Shown one piece after another: positions 50,679 to 59,332 of a stretch of 64,000 bases of DNA (positions are counted from its first letter, which is position 1; every line of letters begins with the position of its first letter). The position numbers and the translations under genes were made by a program. Source of the stretch: Streptomyces avidinii (GTDB lineage Bacteria > Actinomycetota > Actinomycetes > Streptomycetales > Streptomycetaceae). The stretch is taken from the NCBI RefSeq assembly GCF_014650695.1, contig NZ_BMVL01000004.1, positions 422,043 to 486,042 on the forward strand. Reading direction: 5' to 3'. The notes under the pieces are model-generated. The model was not told the origin of the DNA and ran no database searches. It saw nothing but the letters and a program-made list of their open reading frames with translations.

Positions 50679-51442
50679 TGACCACGCACATACCGTCCGT
50701 GAGAACCCTGCTCGACTACGACGCGGAGGCCGAGGCCTACGACGCCACCCGCGGCGGCACCCCGCGCGCGGAGGCGGCGGCCGCAGCCGTCCTCGGACTG
50801 CTCCCCGCACACGCGCGCACCCTCCTCGACCTCGGCTGCGGCACCGGCATCGTCACCAGCCGGCTGCGGCGCCCCGCCCTGCGCGTCCTGGGCGCCGACG
50901 CCTCCCACGGCATGGCCGCGACGGCGCTGCGCCGCGGCGTCCCCGTCGCCCTGGCCGACGCGGCCCGCCTGCCGGTCCGGTCGCAGTCGCTGGACGCGGT
51001 GAGCGCGGTGTGGCTGCTGCACCTGCTGCGGGAGCCGGGACTGGTGCCGGCCGTGATCGCCGAGGCCGCGCGGGTGCTGCGACCCGGCGGGGTCCTCCTC
51101 GCCACCGTGGACAAGGACTCGGCGCACGACGTCGGCAGCGACATCGACGCCGTCTTCGCCGCGCACCTGACCCCGACCCCCGCGGACGCGTCCGGGGAGG
51201 TCGAGGCCTACGCGGCCCGGGCCGGCCTGCTCCCGGTCGGCGAGGCCCGCTTCACCGGCCACGGCCAGGGCCGCACCCCGCGCGGCTCCGCCGAGGCCCT
51301 GCTCGCGGGCCGGTACGCCTCCCGGATCGTGCCGCGCGGCATCACCGCGCAGGAGCTGGCGGCCCGGCTGGAGCTGCTGCCGGACCAGGACGTCCCGCGC
51401 GCGGAGCCGACGTACCGCATACGGAGCTTCGTGCGCGTCTGA
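50678..51442 (+). CDS. SAM-dependent methyltransferase
   Basis: A 254-residue class I methyltransferase: L-D-Y-D-A-E-A-E-A-Y-D-A-T-R at the N-terminus, motif I T-L-L-D-L-G-C-G-T-G-I-V, V-L-G-A-D-A-S-H-G-M and A-R-V-L-R-P-G-G-V-L. It overlaps the pterin dehydratase stop by one base, so they are an operon. The substrate is unknown. Confidence 0.87.
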   Translation: MTTHIPSVRTLLDYDAEAEAYDATRGGTPRAEAAAAAVLGLLPAHARTLLDLGCGTGIVTSRLRRPALRVLGADASHGMAATALRRGVPVALADAARLPVRSQSLDAVSAVWLLHLLREPGLVPAVIAEAARVLRPGGVLLATVDKDSAHDVGSDIDAVFAAHLTPTPADASGEVEAYAARAGLLPVGEARFTGHGQGRTPRGSAEALLAGRYASRIVPRGITAQELAARLELLPDQDVPRAEPTYRIRSFVRV

Positions 51443-51499
51443 CCCGCGGGAGGGACCGTTCGGGGCCGGACCCGTGGACAGGTCTCGCCCCGGACCCCG

Positions 51500-52348
51500 T
51501 CACACGTCGAACGCGGCCGGGTCCGGACCGATCCGGCGGCCCGCCGCGCCCGCGCCCAGGGCGTCCAGCGCCGCGATGTCGCCAGCTTCCAGCTCGAAGC
51601 CGAACACGTCCAGGTTCTCCCGGATGCGCGCGGGGGTCACGGACTTCGGGATCACGATGTTCCCGTGCTGCAGGTGCCAGCGCAGCACCACCTGGGCGGC
51701 GCTGCGGCCGTGCTTGTCCGCGATCGCGGTCACGGCCGGGAGGGTCAGCAGCTCCTTGCCCTGGCCCAGCGGGGACCAGGCCTCGGTGGCGATGCCGCGC
51801 TCGGCGTGCACGGCGCGCAGTTCGGCCTGCGGGAAGAGCGGGTGCAGCTCGACCTGGTTGACGGCCGGGACCAGCTCGCTCTCGGCGGCGATCCGCTCCA
51901 GGTCGGCCGGGCGGAAGTTCGACACGCCGACCGACCTGGCGCGGCCGCTCGCCGCGATCTCCTCGAAGGTCTTCCAGATGGCGACGAAGTCGTCGCGCAT
52001 CGGACGCGGCCAGTGGATCAGGTACAGGTCGACGTGGTCCAGGCGCAGCTTGGCGAGGGAGTCGTCGAAGGCGCGCAGCACCTGGTCCCGGCCCCACTTC
52101 TGCTTCGGGCCGTTCCACAGCTTGGTGGTGACGAACAGTTCCTCGCGCGCCAGCCCCGAGGCGGCGACGGCCTTGCCGGTGCCGGCCTCGTTGCCGTAGA
52201 TGGCGGCCGTGTCGATGCTGCGGTAACCGGCCTCCAGGGCGGTCCCGACGGCGCGCTCCGCCTCGGCGTCCGGCACCTGCCAGACGCCGTAGCCGAGCTG
52301 GGGCATGAGCGTGCCGTCGTTGAGCTTGATGGCGGGGACCTGGTTCAC
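51500..52348 (-). CDS. Aldo/keto reductase
   Basis: A 282-residue NADPH-dependent reductase. The catalytic tetrad can be read: Asp and Tyr in D-T-A-A-I-Y-G-N-E, Lys in V-T-T-K-L-W, His in D-L-Y-L-I-H-W-P. The C-terminal cofactor motif is I-P-K-S-V-T-P-A-R-I-R-E-N. It is of the YvgN / 2,5-diketo-D-gluconate reductase group. The GTG at 52348 is preceded by GAGGGA; a longer frame from 52456 looks non-coding. Confidence 0.9.
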   Translation of the reverse strand: MNQVPAIKLNDGTLMPQLGYGVWQVPDAEAERAVGTALEAGYRSIDTAAIYGNEAGTGKAVAASGLAREELFVTTKLWNGPKQKWGRDQVLRAFDDSLAKLRLDHVDLYLIHWPRPMRDDFVAIWKTFEEIAASGRARSVGVSNFRPADLERIAAESELVPAVNQVELHPLFPQAELRAVHAERGIATEAWSPLGQGKELLTLPAVTAIADKHGRSAAQVVLRWHLQHGNIVIPKSVTPARIRENLDVFGFELEAGDIAALDALGAGAAGRRIGPDPAAFDV

Positions 52349-52470
52349 GTCTGGTCGTTCCCTCACGTGGGCGCATGGGCGCGGTGGCGGAAAAGCGTCG
52401 TACGAGGGGCGATAACCGGCCTCTCGTGCGACGTATTCCCGCCATCCGCCGCGCATCCGTACGCGCTTCC

Positions 52471-53247
52471 TCAGGTGGTCCCGAGATACGCCTCCCGCAC
52501 CAGCGGGTTCGCCCGTACCGCGGCCGCCGTGCCCTCGGCCAGCACCTTTCCGAGGTCCAGTACGACGACCCGGGTGCAGAGCTCCATCACGAAGGCCACA
52601 TTGTGCTCGACCAGCAGCACCGCGCAGCCCTCCCGCTCGGCCAGCAGCCGCACGACCTCCGCGAGCCGGTCGCGCTCCGGAGCGGACATGCCGGACGCGG
52701 GCTCGTCCAGCAGCAGAACCCGTGGCGGATCGGCCACCGCGCGAGCCACCTCCACCATCCGGGCCTGCCCGACGGGCAGCCCGCCGGCGTACGAGGCGCC
52801 GAGCGCGCCGATCCCGCAGTCGGCCAGCACCCGCTCACCGCGGGCCCGGCGCTCACGCTCCAGGGCCCGCCGGGACGGCAGGGCGAGGAGATCGGCGGCC
52901 GGGCCGCCCCCGCCGCCCCGCCACTCCTGCGCCACCAGCACGTTGTCGGCCACGCTGAGTTGGCCGAACAACTGCTGCCGCTGGAAGGTTCGCCGTATCC
53001 CGTGCCGGGCCCGCCAGACGGCGGAGCGGCGGGTGATGTCCGCCCCGTCCAGCAGCATCCGCCCCCGGTCGGGGCGGCGGATCCCGGACAGGACGTCGAA
53101 CAGGGTGGTCTTCCCCGCGCCGTTCGGCCCGATCAGCCCGCACACCTCTCCCGCGCGCACCCCGAGGTCCACCCCGGCCAGGGCCCGGACGCCGCCGAAC
53201 CGCACGCCGACCCCGCGCGCCTGAAGGACGTACCCGCCCTCGCTCAT
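52471..53247 (-). CDS. livG: Branched-chain-type ABC transporter ATP-binding protein (LivG-like)
   Basis: A 258-residue ATPase: Walker A G-P-N-G-A-G-K-T-T-L, signature region G-L-P-V-G-Q-A-R-M-V-E-V-A-R, Walker B V-L-L-L-D-E-P, and switch His in L-L-V-E-H-N-V. The Liv-G type helical insert around F-Q-R-Q-Q-L-F is present. It pairs with the LivF domain fused to the permease in the gene just upstream, overlapping its stop by 4 bp (ATGA). Last gene of the cluster. Confidence 0.9.
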   Translation of the reverse strand: MSEGGYVLQARGVGVRFGGVRALAGVDLGVRAGEVCGLIGPNGAGKTTLFDVLSGIRRPDRGRMLLDGADITRRSAVWRARHGIRRTFQRQQLFGQLSVADNVLVAQEWRGGGGGPAADLLALPSRRALERERRARGERVLADCGIGALGASYAGGLPVGQARMVEVARAVADPPRVLLLDEPASGMSAPERDRLAEVVRLLAEREGCAVLLVEHNVAFVMELCTRVVVLDLGKVLAEGTAAAVRANPLVREAYLGTT

Positions 53248-55109
53248 GTCGCCATCCCCAGGTAGGCCTCGGTGAGCCGGTCCGCCTCCACCTCGGTCCG
53301 TGGGCCGCACCAGGACACCCGCCCCTGGGAGAGGTAGGCCACGGTGTCGGCGATCCCGAGGACCTCGGCTGCCTTCTCCTCCACCAGGAGCAGCGCGGTC
53401 CCGGCGTCGCGGAGCTCGGTGAGCAGCGCGTACACCTCCTCCACCACGCGCGGGGCGAGCCCGAGCGAGGGTTCGTCGGCGATCAGCACCGCGGGCGGCC
53501 GCTGGAGCAGCGGAGCCAGCGCCAGCATCTGCTGCTCCCCGCCGGAGAGCGCTCCGGCGGGGATGCCGCGCCGCTCCGCGAGCCGCGGGAAGCGTGCGTA
53601 GACGGCGGCCCGTGCGTCGGCCGCCGTGAGGTACAGGGCCAGGTTCTCCTCGATGGTGAGCGCGGGGAAGATCCCGCGCCCTTCGGGCGCGAGCAGCACC
53701 CCGGACCGGGACCGCCGCACGGCCCCGTCCCGCGTCGCGTCCCGTCCGCCCACGTACACCGCCCCGGCCGTGGCGGGCAGCAGCCCGGCGGCCACCCGGC
53801 AGGCCGTGCTCTTCCCGGCCCCGTTGGGCCCGAGCACGGCGAGGATCTCGCCCGGCCGGACGACGAGATCCACCCCGTGCAGGACGAGCCCCCCGTCGTA
53901 CCCGGCGGTGACATCGCGCAGCTCCAGTGCGGGCCCGGCCTCGCGGGGCGGATCCAGCCCCGCCGGTGTTTGAGGCGCGGGGTCCGGGGCGGAGCCCCGG
54001 GAAGCGGCGGCGGGCGGTCCCGCCGGCCCCGGCTGCGCAGGGATCCGGGGCGCCGGCCCCGCGGCCCGCCGCTTCGCCAGCCGCACCGGCACGGCCGCGC
54101 AGTACCCGTCCGGGTCATTGGCCAGGGCCAGCCCCGCAAGCCCGAACAGGATCACCGGCAGGTGCGCGGACTCCGTCACACAGTCGGACAGCACCCGCGG
54201 AGCGACGGCGAAGACCAGCCCCGCCACCACCGCGTACTGCGGCCTGCGCACACCCGCCGCCACGACCACCGCCAGCCACACCAGCCCGGTCATCGCCGTG
54301 AAGTCCGTCGCCGTGATGCGGGTGTTGTACGAGGCGTACAGCACGCCCCCGAAACCGGCCAGCCCCGCCGACAGGGTGAACAGCAGCAGCTTCGTCCGCA
54401 GGACGGAGACACCCGAGGCGACCGCCGCCGCCGGCGCCGACCGCACCGCCAGCATCGCCCGGCCCGACGGGGAGTTGCGCAGTGCGCTCAGCCCGGCGGC
54501 CACCAGCGCGACCAGTACCACCAGGGCCACGCCGAGCGCCCGGTCGTCCGAGAGGTCCACCGGTCCGAACACCGGCCGCGGGACGGACCACCCGGCGTCG
54601 CCGTTGCGCAGCCACCGCAGCTGGAAGAGCACTTGATCGGCGAGGAAGGCCAGCGCGAGCGTGGCCAGGGCCAGGGACCTGCCCCCGAGCCGCAGCGCGG
54701 GCAGGGCGACGAGCGCCCCCAGCAGCGCCGCCGCGCACGTGCCCACCGCCAGTGCCGCCGCGAAGGGCCAGCCCCGGCTCATGAGCAGCCCGGCCACGAG
54801 CGCGGCACCGGTGACGAAGGTGCCCTGCGCCAGCGACACCATCGCCCCGAGCCCGGTCACCACCGTGAACGACATGAACACCAGCGCGATGGCCAGCCCC
54901 TGGGCCAGCAGCCCGCTCCAGAACGGCGTGGTCACGGTGTAGAACGCCACGCACAGGAGTACCGCGCCCGCCGCCCACACCCCCCAACGGCGCGACCACG
55001 GGGCCCCGGCCAGATGGTCGACCGGCGGCGCGTCCGCGGCCGCGACCCCCGCCGCGCGCGCCCTGCGCGTGAGCACCAGCAGCCCGCCGAACAGGATCAG
55101 GAAGGGCAC
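53244..55109 (-). CDS. ABC transporter LivM permease fused to LivF ATPase (3' part of a frameshifted LivH-M-F gene)
   Basis: An open frame of 621 codons. Residues 1-340 are a LivM-type permease with about nine membrane helices (M-V-S-L-A-Q-G-T-F-V-T-G; A-L-R-N-S-P-S-G-R-A-M-L). A Pro/Ala linker of about 45 residues follows, then a LivF ATPase with Walker A G-P-N-G-A-G-K-S-T, signature L-S-G-G-E-Q-Q-M and Walker B V-L-I-A-D-E-P. Its frame is open upstream through G-Y-A-S-F-A-E-S-I-T-G-F-R-T-A-V, which joins LivH after a one-base shift. The GTG at 55109 is thus probably not the natural start. Confidence 0.8.
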   Translation of the reverse strand: MPFLILFGGLLVLTRRARAAGVAAADAPPVDHLAGAPWSRRWGVWAAGAVLLCVAFYTVTTPFWSGLLAQGLAIALVFMSFTVVTGLGAMVSLAQGTFVTGAALVAGLLMSRGWPFAAALAVGTCAAALLGALVALPALRLGGRSLALATLALAFLADQVLFQLRWLRNGDAGWSVPRPVFGPVDLSDDRALGVALVVLVALVAAGLSALRNSPSGRAMLAVRSAPAAAVASGVSVLRTKLLLFTLSAGLAGFGGVLYASYNTRITATDFTAMTGLVWLAVVVAAGVRRPQYAVVAGLVFAVAPRVLSDCVTESAHLPVILFGLAGLALANDPDGYCAAVPVRLAKRRAAGPAPRIPAQPGPAGPPAAASRGSAPDPAPQTPAGLDPPREAGPALELRDVTAGYDGGLVLHGVDLVVRPGEILAVLGPNGAGKSTACRVAAGLLPATAGAVYVGGRDATRDGAVRRSRSGVLLAPEGRGIFPALTIEENLALYLTAADARAAVYARFPRLAERRGIPAGALSGGEQQMLALAPLLQRPPAVLIADEPSLGLAPRVVEEVYALLTELRDAGTALLLVEEKAAEVLGIADTVAYLSQGRVSWCGPRTEVEADRLTEAYLGMAT

Positions 55110-55154
55110 CGCCGTACGGAAGCCGGTGATGGACTCGGCGAAGGAGGCGTAACC

Positions 55155-55968
55155 GGCCCACCAGGTTCTGCAGCACCCCCAGCCCCAGCCCGCCCGCGAA
55201 GGCGAGCGGCACGGACGCGAACCGTCCGATGACCGCCGCCGTGGCCGAGACGAACAGGAACAGCGTGAAGTCGTGCGCGGAGAGTCCCAGCAGCGGGGTC
55301 GCCAGCACCCCCGCCAGCCCGGCCAGTCCCGATGCGATCATCCACGCCATCGACGACAGCCGGTCGGCGCTGATGCCGCGCAGTTCGGTCAGCGAGCGGT
55401 TGTCGACGGCGGCCCGCAGTTGCAGCCCCAGCCGCGTGTGCCGCATCAGCACCCACAGCGCCACCGCCACCAGAGCCGTCACCACCCAGGTGATCAGCTG
55501 GTCGGAGTCGATGCCGACGCCGTCCGCGAGCTGCCAGGACTTCGCGGGGCTGGGCCCCACCCCCGGCAGCCCGAACTGGTTCTCCGCCGGTTTCACCGGG
55601 GCGCCCGCGTCCGCCAGCAGCTCCACCGCCCACAGCCCGGCCGCGGGCAGCGCGACCAGCAGCCCGATGGTGGCCACGATCTGCGCCGTCTCGCCGACCC
55701 GGGCGAGCCGGCGGAACATCAGCCGGTCCAGCCCCCAGCCGAGACCGGGGGCCAAGACGACCACCACCAGGAAGGCGGCCGGGACGGCGGGCCAGCCGAG
55801 CCCCGAGTGCAACTCGTAGAAGGTGAGCGCGCACAGGTAGGCGGTGGCCCCGTGCGCGAAGTTGAACAGCCCGGACGCCGAGTACGACAGCACCAGCCCG
55901 GTGGCGAGCAGTGCGTACAGGGCGCCGGAGACCAGACCGCTCAGCACGAAGACGAGCAGATCCCCCAT
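55155..55968 (-). pseudogene. LivH permease portion, 5' part of a frameshifted LivH-M-F fusion
   Basis: From the ATG at 55968 the frame encodes a LivH-type permease with about eight helices (G-L-V-S-G-A-L-Y-A-L-L-A-T-G-L-V-L; F-A-H-G-A-T-A-Y). It ends its recognisable sequence at G-V-L-Q-N-L-V near 55160. There a run of three C (55157-55159) appears to carry one base too many: deleting one restores N-L-V-A-G-Y-A-S-F and continuity into LivM. In the given sequence the frame instead runs on as arginine/glycine-rich nonsense to 54115. It lies 9 bp after the binding-protein gene. Confidence 0.75.
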
Positions 55969-55977
55969 GCCGCTGCC

Positions 55978-57246
55978 CTACTTGAAGGGGATGGGTTCGT
56001 AGCACTTGAACGGCACGGAGACCTCGTACGCGCCGTTCTTGAGCTGTACCAGCGCACCGCAGCCGAAGCTGTCCTTCTGCCCCTTGGGCTCGGCGCGGTC
56101 TCCGACGAGGGTGCCGGTGTCGGAGAAGCCCTGCGCGGCGCTCTGGAAGGACTCGACGGTCAGGTCCTTGCCCGCCTTCTGCGCGATGGACACGAAGAGG
56201 TCGGCCGACATGTAGCCGGTCAACATGTGCATGTTCAAAGGCACTTCCTGGCCGCCCGCCGCCGCCTTGATGTCGGCCTTGAACTGCGCCATCTTCGGAT
56301 CGGCGGACTCGAAGGGCTGGAACTGCAGCAGTACGTGCACCCCGTCGAGGGCCTGCTTGGTGGCCTCCTTGGCGAGCAGCCCCGGGTCGTAGTCGGTCGG
56401 GTCGGAGAGCAGTCCCTGGTAGCCGCTGCGCTTGAGGGCGGTGAAGAGCCCGATGTTGTTGGGGGTCTGCATCACGGAGACGATCGCGTCCGGGGCCTTG
56501 CCGTCGTTGCTGGAGAGGATCTCCTTCACGTACGCGGACCAGTCGCTCGGGACGGCCGTACCGGGCACGGAGGCCTTGGCGTAGGACACCGTGAACCCGG
56601 CGCTGGCGAAGCCCTGCTGGAAGGTGCGGATGCCGAACTTGCCCGCGTCGCTGTCGTTGGCGATGATCGCGACCGACTTGCCCCGGGCCCCGCCGAGGAT
56701 CCGGCCGATGCCCTCGGGCCAGGTCTGGTTGAGGGTGCCGCCGGGGGTGGGGACCAGGCAGCCGTTGAAGCCGTAGATGTGCTTGGGCCCGCAGAAGGAG
56801 GGCAGGGTGCCCCAGCCGAAGGTGGGAACCTTCTCCTGCTCCAGGAAGTCGGCCCCGGAGAAGGTCACCGAGCTCATGGGGGAGACGGCGAAGACCTTGT
56901 CCTGCTGGACGAGCTTGCGGGCGGCCGCCAGGTTCTTCGCGGGATCCTGGCCGTCGTCCTCCGCACCGAGGTAGTCGATCCTGCGTCCGTTGATCCCACC
57001 CTCGGCGTTGGCCCGGAGATAGCGGGCCCTGGCCCCGAGGTCGGTGTCCTTCTTGCTGTAGCCGCTGGCGCTGGTCATCGACACGATCCCGCCGACCTTG
57101 ATCGAATCGGCCGTCACCCCGCGGGCGTTGCCGGGGCCGCCACCGGGCTTGCCCGGGCTACTGCCGTTGGTGGAGGCGGAGTTGCAGGCGGAGACGAGCG
57201 CGAGGGCCGCCATCGCGGCGGCCAGGGTGCGGATCGGTCGCAACAT
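55978..57246 (-). CDS. ABC transporter substrate-binding lipoprotein (LivK-like)
   Basis: A 422-residue lipoprotein. The lipobox L-V-S-A-C puts the acylated Cys at residue 21. The mature part is a type I periplasmic-binding fold: D-S-I-K-V-G-G-I-V-S-M-T, N-A-E-G-G-I-N-G-R, V-Q-Q-D-K-V-F-A-V and A-I-I-A-N-D-S. The family binds branched-chain amino acids, amides, urea or aromatic acids; the acyl-CoA ligase upstream suggests a carboxylic acid ligand. The ATG at 57246 has GGAGGGG upstream. Its promoter holds two operator repeats. Confidence 0.9.
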   Translation of the reverse strand: MLRPIRTLAAAMAALALVSACNSASTNGSSPGKPGGGPGNARGVTADSIKVGGIVSMTSASGYSKKDTDLGARARYLRANAEGGINGRRIDYLGAEDDGQDPAKNLAAARKLVQQDKVFAVSPMSSVTFSGADFLEQEKVPTFGWGTLPSFCGPKHIYGFNGCLVPTPGGTLNQTWPEGIGRILGGARGKSVAIIANDSDAGKFGIRTFQQGFASAGFTVSYAKASVPGTAVPSDWSAYVKEILSSNDGKAPDAIVSVMQTPNNIGLFTALKRSGYQGLLSDPTDYDPGLLAKEATKQALDGVHVLLQFQPFESADPKMAQFKADIKAAAGGQEVPLNMHMLTGYMSADLFVSIAQKAGKDLTVESFQSAAQGFSDTGTLVGDRAEPKGQKDSFGCGALVQLKNGAYEVSVPFKCYEPIPFK

Positions 57247-57290
57247 GTCGGGGATCCCCTCCGTTGGAATCCCCGCATTCTGTGCGCGAC

Positions 57291-57338
57291 CTGACGGATC
57301 GTCAATATTGCCGACGGATGGAAATGACGAACCGTCAG
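57291..57338. promoter_or_regulatory. Two TGACG-n3-CGTCA operators, 33 bp apart, in the ABC transporter promoter
   Basis: TGACG-GAT-CGTCA (57292-57304) and TGACG-AAC-CGTCA (57325-57337) are each perfect 5-3-5 inverted repeats; with flanking bases the two form a larger 14-bp inverted pair differing at one position. The centres are 33 bp apart, about three helical turns, so two dimers would bind the same DNA face. They lie 45-92 bp upstream of the binding-protein start. No regulator gene adjoins them. Confidence 0.65.
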
Positions 57339-57402
57339 TTCTGGGCGCGTCCGCCCGGAACGCCGACCGGACCTGCCGTGACGACCCGCGGCCCACCCCG
57401 GC

Positions 57403-59229
57403 TCAGGAGGAGGAGTACAGCGCCGCGACCTCCTTCTCGTACGCCTTCTCGATCGCCCGGCGCTTGAGCTTCAACGAGGGCGTCAGCAGCCCCCGCTCCT
57501 CGGTGAACTGCTCACCCAGCACCCGGAACGTACGGATCGCCTCCGCCTGCGACACCAGGGTGTTCGCGGCCACCACGGCCCGGCGGACCTCCGCCGTCAG
57601 CTCCGGGTCGCCCACCAGCTCCGTCGCCGGCATCTGCGGCCGGCCGCGCATCGACAGCCAGTGCGCTATCCCGTCCATGTCCAGCGTGAGCAGCGCCGCG
57701 ATGTACGGCCGGTCGTTGCCCACCAGCACGCACTGCGACACCAGCGGATGCGAACGGACCCGCTCCTCCAGGGCGGCGGGCGCGACGCTCTTGCCGTTGG
57801 AGGTCACCAGGATGTCCTTCTTGCGCCCGGTGATGGTGAGGTAGCCGTCCTCGTCGAGTCGGCCCAGGTCCCCGGTCGCCAGCCAGCCGTCGCGCAGCAC
57901 CGCCTCCGTGGCCCGGGGGTCGTTCAGGTACCCGGAGAAGATGTGGCTGCCGTGCAGCCACACCTCCCCGTCCTGCGCGATGTGCACCGTACTGCCCGGG
58001 ATCGGCCGCCCCACCGTGCCGTACTTGGTCGCCCCCGGCGGGTTCGCAGTGGCCGCCGCGCACGACTCGGTCAGCCCGTACCCCTCGAACACCGTGATTC
58101 CCGCCCCGTCGAGGAACAGCCCCAGCCGGCGCGACATCGCCGACCCGCCCGACATGGCGTACCGGACCCGGCCGCCCATCGCTTCGCGGACCTTCCCGTA
58201 CACCAGCCGGTCGAAGAGCTGGTGCTCCATCCGCAGCGCGGTCGACGGCCCCGGCCCGGTGCCGAAAGCCTTGCGCTCGCGCGCCTCCGCGTACCGCACG
58301 GCCGTCTCCACCGCCCGGTCGAAGGGGCCCGTACGCCCCTCCGCCTCCGCCTTGCGGCGTGCGGCCGCGAAGACCTTCTCGAACACGTACGGGACGCCCA
58401 GCACGAAGGTCGGCCGGAAGGCGGTGAGATCCGGCAGCAACTCGGCCGCCGCCAGCACCGGCTGGTGCCCGAGCTTGACCCGCGCCCGGACGGCGGCCAC
58501 CTCCACCATCCGCCCGAACACGTGCGCCAGCGGCAGGAAGAGCAAGGTGGAGGGCTGCTCGCCCTGCCGGGCCTGGAACACCGACTCCCAGCGGTTGACC
58601 AGTGTGTCGGTCTCGTACATGAAATTGGCGTGCGTGAGCACGCACCCCTTGGGCCGGCCGGTGGTCCCCGAGGTGTAGATGACGGTGGCGGTCGCGTCGG
58701 GCGTCACCGCCCCGCGATGGCGGTGCACGACGTCCTCGGCGACCCCGCGGCCGTCGGCGACGAGCGCGTCCACGGCCCCCGCGTCGAGCTGCCACAGCCG
58801 GCGCAGGTGCGGGAGCCGGTCGATGACCGAACCCACCGTCATGGCCTGGTTCTCGTCCTCGACCACGCAGGCCGTGCAGTCGGTGTCGAAGAGGATCCAG
58901 TGCACCTGATCGGCCGAGGACGTCGGATACACCGGGACGGGCTGGGCGCCGATCGCCCACAGGGCGAAGTCGAAGAGGGTCCATTCGTACCGGGTGCGGG
59001 ACATGACGGCCACCCGGTCCCCGAAACGCACCCCCTGGGCCAGCAGCCCCCGGGCCAGCGCGAGCACCTCGGCGGCCAGCTCCCGCGAGGTCACGTCCTG
59101 CCAGACCCCCTCGGTCTTGCGGCCGAGCACCACCCGGTCCGGCTCCTCGCGGGCGTGCTGGAAGACGATGTCGGCCAGGCCGCCGACGGGCGCGCCCGTG
59201 ACGACGGGTGGGACGGTGATCTCGCGCAA
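57403..59229 (-). CDS. Long-chain-fatty-acid--CoA ligase (AMP-binding, FadD15-type)
   Basis: A 608-residue adenylate-forming ligase. Motifs are V-I-Y-T-S-G-T-T-G-R-P-K-G (P-loop), E-G-Y-G-L-T-E-S, T-G-D-L-G and the hinge I-T-G-R-K-K-D-I-L-V-T-S-N-G-K, which is the FadD15/long-chain style. It makes acyl-CoA from a carboxylic acid, CoA and ATP. The TTG start at 59229 has GAGGAG about 9 nt upstream. It precedes the ABC importer genes on the same strand, suggesting import followed by activation of an organic acid. Confidence 0.92.
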   Translation of the reverse strand: MREITVPPVVTGAPVGGLADIVFQHAREEPDRVVLGRKTEGVWQDVTSRELAAEVLALARGLLAQGVRFGDRVAVMSRTRYEWTLFDFALWAIGAQPVPVYPTSSADQVHWILFDTDCTACVVEDENQAMTVGSVIDRLPHLRRLWQLDAGAVDALVADGRGVAEDVVHRHRGAVTPDATATVIYTSGTTGRPKGCVLTHANFMYETDTLVNRWESVFQARQGEQPSTLLFLPLAHVFGRMVEVAAVRARVKLGHQPVLAAAELLPDLTAFRPTFVLGVPYVFEKVFAAARRKAEAEGRTGPFDRAVETAVRYAEARERKAFGTGPGPSTALRMEHQLFDRLVYGKVREAMGGRVRYAMSGGSAMSRRLGLFLDGAGITVFEGYGLTESCAAATANPPGATKYGTVGRPIPGSTVHIAQDGEVWLHGSHIFSGYLNDPRATEAVLRDGWLATGDLGRLDEDGYLTITGRKKDILVTSNGKSVAPAALEERVRSHPLVSQCVLVGNDRPYIAALLTLDMDGIAHWLSMRGRPQMPATELVGDPELTAEVRRAVVAANTLVSQAEAIRTFRVLGEQFTEERGLLTPSLKLKRRAIEKAYEKEVAALYSSS

Positions 59230-59332
59230 GGCCCCGCTCCTCTCCGCGCGCCGCGGTGAACGTACCTCATGGTCAACAGGGGTTCATCGGCCATCGGATA
59301 CCTCCACAAGACCTCCCCAGTGATCGCGGTGT

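Noticed and set aside
45909-52348. Biosynthetic gene cluster spanning the flavoproteins, methyltransferase and aldo/keto reductase
   Set aside because: The genes are on different strands and in separate transcription units, and no core biosynthetic enzyme (synthase, NRPS, terpene cyclase) is present.
54115-55154. Continuation of the LivH reading frame for another 346 codons
   Set aside because: The translation becomes arginine/glycine-rich and matches nothing, while the LivM-LivF frame through the same DNA is clearly coding; it is the result of a frameshift.
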